NCBI RefSeq assembly: GCF_028769735.1
Contig: NC_088175.1
Coordinates: forward strand, 1,984,001-2,048,000
Direction of reading: 5' to 3'
Length of the DNA: 64,000 nucleotides
From: Zonotrichia leucophrys gambelii
Lineage: Eukaryota > Chordata > Aves > Passeriformes > Passerellidae
Below the pieces are notes generated by a model. The model did not search any database, was not told where the DNA came from, and saw only the letters and a list, made by a program, of their open reading frames with translations. Shown here piece by piece: positions 12,901 to 24,900 of the stretch (positions are counted from its first letter, which is position 1; the number at the start of each line of letters is the position of its first letter). The position numbers were made by a program, and so were the translations under genes.

Positions 12901-15900
12901 CTAAGAACTGTCTTCTAAACAAGATTGTTCCATGTTGTTACACCAAATGGATGTTGATTAATTATTTTATTTTTATTTTTCAGGAAACCATTTGACTCCC
13001 TGGCTCAGCTGTCAGATTCCTTGGAGGAGGCTGGGCTGACAGAATATGAAACCCTTTCAGAAGCCAGTAACCTTATCAGCAGGTACCATGCACTGATAAC
13101 ACGTGTCAGTGAAATGGCAGGGAATGCTGAGAGGCTTCCAGTGGAAGGACAGAATTTTGAAGACCTTGCCCAGGATGTTTCTTGCTGGATCAAAAAGCTT
13201 GAGGAGGCTCTTAATAAAATGAGTTTACAAGGAAGTGAATTGCCATCAGATGAAAGGATTAATCAGATAAAGGTATTGTGTTAAATATATTCCTTTTCAC
13301 CTCAAGCTAATGCTTGATGAGTCAGTACCCCCTGAAAGACACTGCAACTGCTCATGGCCTGTAGTTTTGTCATTTGAGCATTTTTTTTATTTTTCAGCAC
13401 AATATGAGTCTTCTTTGTAGAGAATAATTAATAAGTCAGCTTAATTGTCCCAGACTTTGAAAATTAGATGATCTATCTGTTTATGTGTTGACTATGTAAT
13501 ATATTAGAAGAAGACTTGAACAGCAGTGTGAAAAAAATAATGGTATGCCTTTTATTTTGTAACCAAAACCAATTGTATATGCACTGCTTCTGCTTCTTGT
13601 TTAATACAGGAAATCACAAATCTCAGAGATGAAGGTGAGGCCAAAATACAGAGCATGGTGGCTCTAGGAGCCACTGTATTGAGAAATGAGAAAAATAAGA
13701 AGCCAGAGGTTCAGCAGATGATTTCTGAGCTCCAGAAAAAGTGGGAAAACCTCTGTCAGCTGGCCACTGAATATAGCAGGTAATGTGGAATTTGCCAAGA
13801 GGCACTGGAGATCACTTACTGCTATATTGATTTTTTTTCTCTTCTTCCTGCATCCATCCAATTTACTTTCTGTTCTTTGGGGGCAGAACGAGGTACCCAC
13901 ACAAAGAGTTTTATTTCTGCAGAGTTGTGGAAGGGCTGGTCACAGTTTGGCCTGAATGGTCAGGTGGGAAAGAGCCAGAGATACTTTCTGGTGTGGCCAT
14001 GAATAGCCAGAGAATGTTCTGTGTCCTCTTGTTATTACTGAGCTCTCAGTAAACCCAGCACAAGAGGTGCTCAGGAAGATGGAGCGTTGTGGCTATGTTG
14101 GGTCCAGCAGAGCAGAATGCAGAGCTTTCACACTGTTAAAGACAGGAAAGGAGGTGCTCTGCATGCCTGAAGAGATGCTCAGGACCTTGCAGGATCAGCC
14201 TTGTGAACAGCAGATACACCACAGGAACAACAGCAGTGAGGAGCTGGAGCAGGGAACTTGATGTGAGAGCACCTCACGTATGTGAGGCTGTGCTTTGTTT
14301 ATTTGCCAAAAAATATGAGTCTTGAGGGGCAGAACCCAAAACAGTGGAGCTTTGTTTTTGTCCTCAATTATCCTGCTGTACTTTACAGAATTATATCCAG
14401 ACTGTTTATTTGGATTTGTTTGTGTGGGATCATATTTTCCAATGTTGGCATTTAAGTTCCATCTGGAAGATATCTGAGCTCCATCACTAAATGTGAACAT
14501 ACAAATGTTACTTCTGTCTCATTTCATACTTCCTGTGGACAAATGCAGCCTGTTCACCTGCAGCAGATCAGCATGCATGCTTATAAAGCACACAAAGAGA
14601 AATCCAATGTAAAGGTCAGGCAAGTAATCACTGTATTGTACTCTCATACCCCATATTGTGTGTGCTGGTTTTGTTGTCTGTACCTCTAAAACACTCTCCC
14701 ACCCAACTAAATGTGATGAATTTCTTCTACAGAACATTCCCTTTCAGGAGGCTGTCTTGGGAAGTCAAGGAAAGAAGATTCATAACCATATTGTAGTTTT
14801 TTTAACAGAATTTCTGCATTGAAAAGTAGAAGAGTAAAGAGCATGAGCATCTCAGATGCTGGAAACTGTGGGTTTATAGGTTAAGGTTTAAGAGGGTTAG
14901 TCATTTGTCCTGCATTTAAGTCCAGTTCATCTGCAATAACGTCAGTGTTTTTCATCACCTTGAAAATTCCAGTCGGATCAATAATTTAAAACCTGGGGAA
15001 AAAAGTGTTCAGTACACTCAAGTCCCTTCTAATGGTTGACTTGCTCACACTTTGACATTTTCTAGGTAATCAATACATTTGTTTTTTTGACACTATTAAA
15101 CACAGCATTTTTTTCGTAGCCCTCAAGAGCAACTTCAGTGCAACAGGGAGCAATATGAGCAAAGCAAGGAAGATCTGAAACAGGCTCTAATGGAGCTGGA
15201 GAAACAGCAACAGGAGATTTTTGCCCTTCAGCCTGGTTTGGAGGAGAAGCAAGCTCAGCTGGCAAACTATGCTGACCTCCTGCAGAAAACAGAAGCCTTG
15301 ACTTCCCAGTTTAGCAAATTGAAAAGCCAGGAGAATCTACAGGGCCACACTGTTGATCCCTGCTTCACAGAGGCAGAATGGTCAGAATTAAAGCACCAAC
15401 ATGAAAATCTGCTCAGCCAGCTCCAGGTTGGGACCTCACTCTCCTTCCTTTCATATTGCTTGCAGTTCTCACTGTTCAGCTATGGTGTCATTCAGGTGGG
15501 GAGGTTTTGGGTAAAGCTGGGAGTGGAGGAAATTCCTCTGAAAAAGGGCAGGGAATATCTCCCTCTCTCTCTTAGGGATAAATACTGAAACAAATGAGAC
15601 CAAAGTAAATGTGAGGAACATTTAGTACCTGTATAAACAGATTTGGAAAGCTGTAATATGAAGCATTTTCTCTTACGTTCTTCAAGCCACAGTAGCTTTT
15701 CTTCCTTTGGGAAGGATGAATTTGGAAAACATTTGAAGGATTATTTTCCAGCATCTTGCTTGTTCTTGGTTTCACCCAAGGTGGTGCAAATTCCATTTGT
15801 ACCCTGTGTGGCATTCTGTCTCTAATGTTTCACCCATTTTAAGAGAAAACATTCTTTTTACAAGTACATTTCTATGAAATGCCAACCCTTCTGTTTCCTG

Positions 15901-18900
15901 CTATTCATTAAAATTTTGTTCACGATGGAGTTCATGATGTGCTGGGAAGAAAGCAAAATGGTTTTGTGTTTAACATATGGATAGCCAGATATTCTATGGG
16001 AAAAAAGCAAATTTGTTGTGCTGGTGAGTCCTGGAAAAGCTGTAACAGTCTGTGGATGATTGTTTGAGGTAATGGTGGACTAATCCTAGAAACTCCTTGT
16101 TTCTCGACCATCATGCAGACATTGCAAAGCCCTGTTCAGGAGCACCAGCAGATTCAGGATATGCCAACAGACCTGAGCACTGAGCTGAAAACTGCCTCTG
16201 AGAAGCTTTCTGAGTGTGATGGTCCAGCAATGGAAGAACTATCAGTTGAGCAAAATCAGTTGAAATCACAGGTATGTTGCAGTTCCTGCATTATGGAGCC
16301 CATCACATCTGTAAAAGAGAACTACTCATGGTGTCAAACTAAAAAGCTATAAAACCTTTCTAAAATAAAAAGTATGTAATGTTCCTTTAATGAGATAACT
16401 GTGGGACTCAAACCACTCTTAATGAACTGGGGGGACCTTTACTATTGGCTGAACTTAAGGTTCATGAGGAATTGTCCTAGCTCAAGCACACAGGATTCTT
16501 CAGTTTGGTTGGTTAGGATTTTTGGGTTTTTTCTCTTGAGGCATAATGAGGAAAGAGATTATTAAATTTGATATTAGTAAGTGTCTTTAATTTAGCCAGT
16601 GTGAACAAAGTCAGTAAGCCAAGTTAATTTTTAAGAAGTGTCCTTCATGCATAAATAGACATTCTTCTACTCTTTGGGAAAGTGGAAATCAGTCTTGTAG
16701 CTGTGAGCATAGAGAGCTGCTGTAAGCTGAAATCATGGCTCAGATATGGATCACTGCAATTCCCTGTCCTTCAGAACTTGCTAAACCTCTAAGGAAAAAG
16801 GGAGAGGAGGTGAGGGGGGAATTACCTATTGAGAACTTGGAAGGGTCATCATGTAGCACCCTGTGTGCTATGGGATTATTTTTTAGCTTTTAGCTTCAGG
16901 TGTTCTCTGTGCATAAAAATGGCTGATGAAATTATTGGTTTGGTAATTGGCTTCCTGCAGCAAATAGGTCTACATGTACCTTTCAACACAGTTAGTTGTT
17001 CAAAACAAGTATTTATGATTTTAGAGGTTGAGTTTAGATCTTAACATTAGGTATATTGAGTGAAGATACTTTTCAAATAAAATGTTTTCTTCATGTTCAA
17101 AGGAACAACAGGGACCTCTTAGCCAAAGTGAAGACACGGCAAAGAAAAGTTTGGTTTTAGCAGAAACTGTTAAACAAAACACCTCTTCACCAGAACAGGA
17201 GTTTATTGAGGATGAGATGGAAACACTTCAGAGTGAACACAAAGAAAGATTGGAAGAAAGACTTGAAAATGTCAAGCAAAAGAAGGAAAACATTTTCAGT
17301 GAAGCCCTTGAGTTAAAAGATGAGTTTGGTAATGAAATCCAAAAGGAAGATAAGGCAGATACAATGCTGAAGAGAGAGACACAGATCACTTCTGATACTC
17401 AAATCTCTGCAGAGGAGACCCCCACAGCAGTGGAGCTGAAGGAGCCTTTGGAATTGAGTGATGTGAGTTTATTTGTTGACAGTAACAACAATGGAAAGCT
17501 GGCTAAAGAGACATCTCAAATGTCTTCTGTGTATTGCACCCTTAATTTCACTGAGGTTAAGCCTCCTGTAATACAAGTGTATAAATCAAAGAAGTGGAAG
17601 GAACTCTCATAACTTTTAATAGCAAGTCTGTAACAAGCCAATAACATATTTAAAACAGCAGTTTACCTTTTAAATACAATTCCATTTAAATGCATGTCAC
17701 TTTCTCTTGCCACTTAATAGAGCAGATATCCTCAGACAGGACACAAAGAGAAGTTAAAGAGATGGGAAAATTGCAGATGAACCTCTCTGCCTAAGAGCTT
17801 TGAGAGCTTCTCTTAAACTAGAGAGACTTGTTTAGAACTGCAGCACAGTGTTTGTCCTGTTTGTTTTCAGAGAGAATAATTTTTACCATTCAGAGATTTG
17901 ATGTTAAAATACAATTTTATGGTAACACAAACAGATTTTCTTTTCTATCACTTCTCTTAGGGTCAAGATGTAAATGGAAATATGTCTGAGAAAGAGAGGC
18001 AGAATGCTCCAGTTTTGAAGGAAAGCAGTGTAGTGTCAGACAGCCCATTACAGGATATCCATCACAGCAAGGACAAACTGGGGCAGGCTGTTCAGGTACC
18101 TGACAAATGTGTTTTAATATAAGTCTGTGTATGTGTGAAATTGATATGTAATCCCTTAAAATTTCTTGGCTTATGGAGGCATGTTTTCCTTATCTGATGA
18201 AAGGAATCACAAATTATATTTTCTCCAAATCATCCCCTCAGGATGCAGGAAATCAAAATGATGGTCTCTGCAAACCCCCAGGGCTTGGACCCACTTTGTC
18301 CATGATGCAGAATCTACCTGTGATTTCCTAAAATCCATCACAGAATGGTTTGGGTTGGAAAGGGTGCTCAAGTTCATGTAGTTCCAACACCCTGCCATGG
18401 GCAGGGACACCTTCCACTACACCAGGTTGCTCAAAGCCCCATCCAGCCTGGCTTAGAACATTCCCAGGAATGAGGAATTAAAGAGGTTTCATCACTGCAG
18501 GTAGTGAGAGGTCACTAACCTGGAACTGCTGATTTTTATGGGACCTCAGGACATTGACATTGTAAATGGCTTGTAAAAATGTAAATGTAAATGTGTGCAA
18601 AGCTAAGGGAATTATTTGAAGTATTCCCTCATTGACCTGACCATGGAGAGATGACCATCAAAATATCACAGTGGGAACTGTCCATACTGGAATTTCTGGG
18701 GAAGATGCAAGCTCAGTAGTTACCAAATGTGTCTAATCAGAAGCTTCTAGAACTGTATTAAAAATCCTGTGAGCAGTTCCTCCTGTTTACCCTCTTCTGA
18801 AACTGCATCAGAGTGGGTAAGATCCCACTCTGGGATGGCAAACTGCTCTAAGCAGGGGCTTCCAGCTCTCTGGGTTTGGGTTACCTCAGCATTTTCCATC

Positions 18901-21900
18901 ATTCATTAAGCTAAACTGAAGATAGAGTAGACAGATTGTGGAGTGGGAAGTTTCTGAGCAAATTTGGTACTGTGACTTTCACTGGTTGTAAACATTTTGC
19001 ATTTCTCAAATCAGGAGGAGGCTGATAAGGAGAACCCAGATATGGACAGAGCTGACAGGTTCCAAGAGGATGTTCTGGACAGTGCAGTTCTGGGTGGTGA
19101 GGCAGAACTGGAAAGACCTCAGGATGATGTTGGTATTGAAGGTGATGAATCTAGGAAAAAAACCCATCCAGCACAGGTAACTGGCCATGAGATTACACCA
19201 GAGGGATTGAATTTGGGGGTGTTTGTATCCAGTTCAGTTGCTGTGGGAATGATACTACGAAGAAATGAGTGACAAAAGCCCCAGGTTTGCACTGAGCTGC
19301 TTCAGTCTGATGTGTTACTTCGTATGTGGTAACTCACTCAATTCTTTCCTGTACATTCAAAATTAGTGTAGAGGGAGGTTTTTTTCTTTAGTGATTGGCT
19401 GAGGATCATTCCAAGGGATATTGCATTTCAAGTCACCTGGATGTATTGTGAAATCTGCTGACCATTTTGCTTGAATACTGTTGTTGTGCTTGACTTGCTT
19501 TCCAGATTTCTTATTTACGTATTTACTTTGCATGTGTGAGGATACATTTGAGATGCCCTGTGTGGTGCACCCTGGTACAAGGGGAATTTTGACACCCAGA
19601 GCAGTGTTTAGGAGTTGGAGCCAGAATGAGTGGGAAGAGGCCAAGTTCCTGTTGGAGATGAAAAGGCTGACAGGGGTGTTGTTGCTGTCATCCCCTCCCT
19701 GAAGAGGGGAAGTGTTACAGAGCCAGACTCTTCTCAGAATTTCAATTTTAGCAAATTCTGAAACCTCCATCCACCAAATCTCCAGGTTACCCACAGGACT
19801 ATCCTGCCTGAGTTTCTAAACAGACAATTCTGTCTACAGTACAATTCCTCAGGAAAAAGCTAAACCTTTAAAAAATACATTCAAGACTGTCCAGGAGCAC
19901 ATAATTCAAGGTCCCTGCTTAGAATAATGAAATGTGAACAGTGTAGGTCAGAACACTTGGCAATTTATTCTAAAAATTTATAACAAAATTACAGCACTGC
20001 TTCTTATAAGTGGTTTCCTTTGCAATAACCTTGCTCACAGTAAATTATGAGGTGTAATTATGGTTTTCCTCATCTACCTATAATTATGGGCTTCATAACT
20101 TTCTCATCTCAAGCACTGTAATTACCACTTGGCAGGTTTGATTAGAGCTTTTTGATTACTGGTTGCTTTTGTTTTTCTTACACCAAAAGGAGGAACCTGG
20201 TGATGTTGAGAATCAATCATATAGAGAAGATGAGGAACAGGTTCAAGAGAAGCTGTGCCAGAAGGGTCAAGTCCTGGAATCTGCAGCAGCTGAGCAGGAT
20301 AGTCTGGGATTGAATCCCCCAGCTCCTGCACATGAGGTAACCCACAGACTGTTATTTCAAGTGAAATGTGCCAGTTTTGAATTTTTGTTCCCACCTGGCC
20401 CTCAGCTGAAGTTGTTTTATAAGAAGAGACAATTACTCACATCAAAATCAAGACCATTGCATGTGGATCTTATTTATGTCCATGATAGTTTTGAACTTCA
20501 TCCAAAGTGCTTGCCACATCATAATTTTCTGTGGCTCTGTTCAAAAGAGAGTTCACTCTAGTTTTTAGAGCCATCATAATCAATCTTTATGATATTTAGA
20601 GTTTCTCTTCAATCTGTTAAGCAGCACAAACTTCATTTCATGTTATTACAGTCAGCTATGAAGGCTTTGCCATTGTAAGGAAGGCAGATCAGAGAACTGA
20701 AATCCAAGGGTGATCCAGCATAAGAAAATAAATGAAATAAAGTAGAGAAAGGATAAGGGATTCAAGTTGAATTAATGGCAAGTTACATTACTGAATGACT
20801 TTACCAAGTCTGCTCTTGTTTAAGAGTAAAGGAATTACATCACAAGTGCCCTGTGACTGTTGGACACCACATTCCTAATTTGAAGGTAGGGCTGAATCTA
20901 ATCTTCCTTATAGGCAGGTCCACAGCTGACCTGTCCATGGGCAGGTCTTGCCTGGGACTTGCAGATCTGCAAAATCTCCCAAGGGTCTTGGGACTTTGAA
21001 GAAGTCCCTGCTGACTGGAAGCTGGCAGTGTTATTTCTATTTACAAAAAGGGTGTGAGGGAAGATGCAGTAAGTTACAGACTTGTTAGAGTAACCTCAGT
21101 TCCTGGGAAAGTTATGGAGGTCATGCTGGGTACTACTGAAAAGCATTTAAGGAGAAATGCAATCATCATAGAATCATTTAGGTAGAGAAAGACTTCAAAT
21201 ACCATCAAGTCCAACCATTAACCCAGCACCAAGCTCACCACTAAACCATGTCCCCAAGTGCCACAGGGACATCTCTTTTAAATCCCTCCAGGGATGGAGA
21301 CCCACCACTGCCCTGGGCAGCCTGTTCCGGTGCCTGACCCCCCTTTCAGTGAAGGAATCTTTCCTAAATCCAGTCTAAACCTCCACTGGCACAGCTTGAG
21401 GCCATTTCTCCCTTTCCTGTCACTTGTTACCTGGGAGCAGAGACCAACCCCACTCAGCTACAGCATCCTGTCAGGGAGCTGTAAAGAGTGATGAGGTCTC
21501 CTCTGAGCCTCCTCTTCTCCAGGCTAAACCCCAGACTTGTGCTCCAGACCCTTCCCCAGCTCCACTGCCCTTCTCTGGACACACTCCAGCACCTCAAGGC
21601 CTTTCATGCAGTGAGGGGCCTGAAACTGGACACAGAATTTGAGTGCAGCCTCCCCTGGCTGTATCCATGGAAGCAGTGTGCATTGAGAACATCACACAAA
21701 CAAGCAAAACAAGTACACAGCAAGGTTTTTCTAAAAGTCAGGACACTTCTCTGTGTCTTTTGATGTGTTGATATTTCAATCTGGTGAAGTGGATTTCCTC
21801 CTTTCTGTGTGATAGCTTAGCTGAGTTTTAATGCTTACTTCAGTTCTATGGCACTCCAAAGTCTCTTGAGATTAAATCTTATGTTTGAATTGATACAACT

Positions 21901-24900
21901 GTTATGGTTATGTACACAGAGAAATTGAAAAGTTCTCCAACTGACTACTTCATGAGTGGCCTCTTCAGTTTTGACTGAAAATAACCAAGAGTTCAAATGA
22001 AGAGAACTATTCTTCTCTGAGAATGTGTACTATGTGCTGTATCTTTCCCACACTTGAAAGCAGATATATTTTGCATAGCTCATGACCCATGAAGGGACAG
22101 ATGACAGTGACAGCTTACAATGATAACTGGCTGTTTCTAGTAAAACAGTGTCCAAAGTAGTAATACATGAAGTTTATCAGACAAGAATCTTTTCACTGCT
22201 GATTTTAGATGTTAGTACCATGGAGAAGCTTACACTGCAGTAATAGCTGTGTATTTGTATGCATTCACTCATATAAATTTTATACATGGAACAGATCATC
22301 AAATAGGTATGGGATCATCACAGACAGGTACTCGGAGAAGGGAAATGCAGAAAAAATTCTAAGGGATCATCATGTGATCCAGCTAGCCTGGGACCTTTCG
22401 TTTCTGATGCTGTCTGCAATAGCTGAAGGTGATGTTAAACCTGGCCCCAGCCCAAGTGACTTGTCCTTCTGTCATGGGAATCCCAGGCAGTGCCAGGGAC
22501 TGGCTCTGGAGCCTCCTGATCCCTCCCCACCCTGATTGAGACATGACTCCCTACTGCTCTGATCTCACCCCAGATTTTGGATAGCACTTGTGCCAGTGGC
22601 AGCCATGGCTTAGTGTCACAGCCAGGCTGCTTCATGCATGAGCTGCCCTGTGAAGAGCTGAAGAGCTGTCCTGGTGAAGGACACAGCAGAGTTGTCAGGA
22701 CAGGTGCTGAGCAGAAGGAATGTGGGTGTGAGGAGAGGATAAAGTTCATGAATATGTAAGGAACAGAGAAGACACAACAGGCCTCTGAATTTACCAGCAG
22801 AGGTGGTGGGTGCAGGGAGGATGTTATTTGAAGGTGAGGATGCCAGAGTTTTGCTAGAAATGATGGGCAGAGATTTCAAAGCCACCTGAGCAGTGCTGAC
22901 AGGAGGGGGTGACTGCAGGGATGGGGGACAGTGATGGAGTTTCCACTTTCTGGGTCCTGACTGATCCACAGAGGCTGTGGGGGAAACCACAGCAGGGTTT
23001 AACAACCCCAGCATGGCCTAAACATGTGAACAAAGTGCTGCAGTCAGAAAACTTATTGGTTTAGACCCTTCAGCAATAAGAATCTTGTTTTGTGTTGTAG
23101 GACACAGGTGCAGAAGTGGTTGTCCAGAAGGAACTATTTCCTGCAGTGCAAGTAAACAATGAATATTTTGAAGAGGAACAAAAGGTCAATGAGCTGAAAA
23201 ATGAAGTGGCTGAACTGGATATGGTGCTTATAAATGAACAACTAAAAGAGCTGGAGGTATGGAAACTGCAAAGCCATTCCTCATTTTTAATGTAGTGGTA
23301 CACTGGCAGAATTGTGATTCCCTTGGCAAACCAAAGCTGTTGCCCACAGCCTCATCTGAGTTTTAACTGCACAGCTAATCAGTTTGTCTGCAGACACCAT
23401 GCCTTGATGCATGTCCATGTAAATCCCACAGCTTGTACTGCTCTTCCAGAGTGCAGTGATACACCTAGGACTGCTTCCATGATGTGCTCCTTTGCTTGTG
23501 GATGGGCAGGAATATGTTTGTAGGTGAATCAGTATTTAGCTGTATTTTGTGTTGAAAGCTGAGAGTCTTTAAGATCATCCTTTAATACCTTCTCTCTCTG
23601 GGGTGGGCTTGATTGTAGAATTTAAAAACTGAGCTGGAAACGTGGAAAGCAAAGTCTCTGTGCCATGGTGAAGGAGCAACTCCCAATGGAACAGGATCAA
23701 ACAGAGCAGAGCTGCAAAGCACAGAGCCCTGCTGGGACAGGCTGCTCCAGGAACTGGAAGCTGTTAAGGCAGTGAAGCAACAACAGTGCTGTTTAATTAA
23801 TGAATACCAGAAAAGTCTTTCTGCTGCACAGTCCTCCATGAAAAATTTGTCAACAGAAAAAGATAACATAAAAATGTAAGTACAGTGGAGGGGTTTGGTT
23901 AAGAGGTTGCGCAACAAATATGATTCTGCACTGAATTTTGTGACATGCTTCAGTAATGCTCAGACAAGAGTATGGAGTTATATCCACTTCAAGAGAACTC
24001 TTAAGGGTTTGTAAGTTTGTGAACAGACTTAAGCAGAAGAATTTCTGGTGGCTCTCTGCTATCCTTAAACAACATCTAATCTCTTTATTCTTTAGGCAAA
24101 ACAAAGTAGTTGCTGGGCTAAAAACCTATAAAAATCCATCTTAAAATATATATTTTTTTTAATGTGGCAGATGTGAAACACTCATTTTTCTTTAGGGACT
24201 CGTTAATTCTAGTTTTTTATTTTAAATGCAGCATCTCTTTATTCTGAAAACTAACCTTACTTGATAGGAAAAATTCCATGGCAGTAAGTAAAGTCTACAT
24301 TACCAATTCAGAGGTAACCAATGCGCAACAAATATTTACTGTGTTTTGTGAGTTCGTCTTCAAAATGCAGAACTAGTTTGTCATGGTAATGTACCAAAAT
24401 ATTTTGAAAACATTTAAAGCTTATGAAATTGTTAATTTACAGCAAAGAGATTTGAAAAACATAAAAAAATCCATCTGCTAAATGTATTTCAGGTGGGCAT
24501 TTTAAAATACTTGTGTAAATAGAAGATAAATAGATTCATTTGGAAGAGTTTACCTTGCATGAATGGAAATTTCTCAGGTTTTTTATAACCAAGTTTTATC
24601 TTCATTGTCAACCAGAAATTATTATAAAATGCTAATTCACTTAGAGATGATGTTACGTTCTTGCTGATTTTTAAAATGAGAGCTACATTCTTGATTAGTA
24701 GACACTGCAATTTTAGAGAATATAAAGTAGAACATATCTTTTTTGCACAGATATCTATGAATAGTGAGTGCTCTACAGATAAGCAAGAAATAATGATACT
24801 ACAAGGGTGGTTGGGGAACTCCTAAGAGAACACAGAGATATGTGTGATTAAGTGAATAAAGTTAGTGAATTGTGCTCTAAACAGTAAAATTTGTTTTTAA

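Larger units (their letters stand above)
20337..23100 (+). other. Intron 19, 2.8 kb, CR1-rich
   Basis: Second-largest intron in the window. Contains a plus-strand CR1 reverse-transcriptase fragment directly abutting a minus-strand CR1 3' end (listed separately). The rest (21661-23100) has no element I recognise; open frames at 22209-23014 are chance. Confidence 0.85.

Noticed and set aside
13314..13345. C/D-box snoRNA-like TGATGA...CTGA
   Set aside because: The boxes are too close, with no terminal stem and no second box pair; not a snoRNA.
19363..19794. 143-codon minus-strand open frame
   Set aside because: Intronic, no recognisable motif, no promoter or splice evidence; this length is expected by chance in 64 kb.
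21294..21763. Plus-strand open frames in intron 19
   Set aside because: They read the antisense of a CR1 LINE 3' UTR, not a gene.
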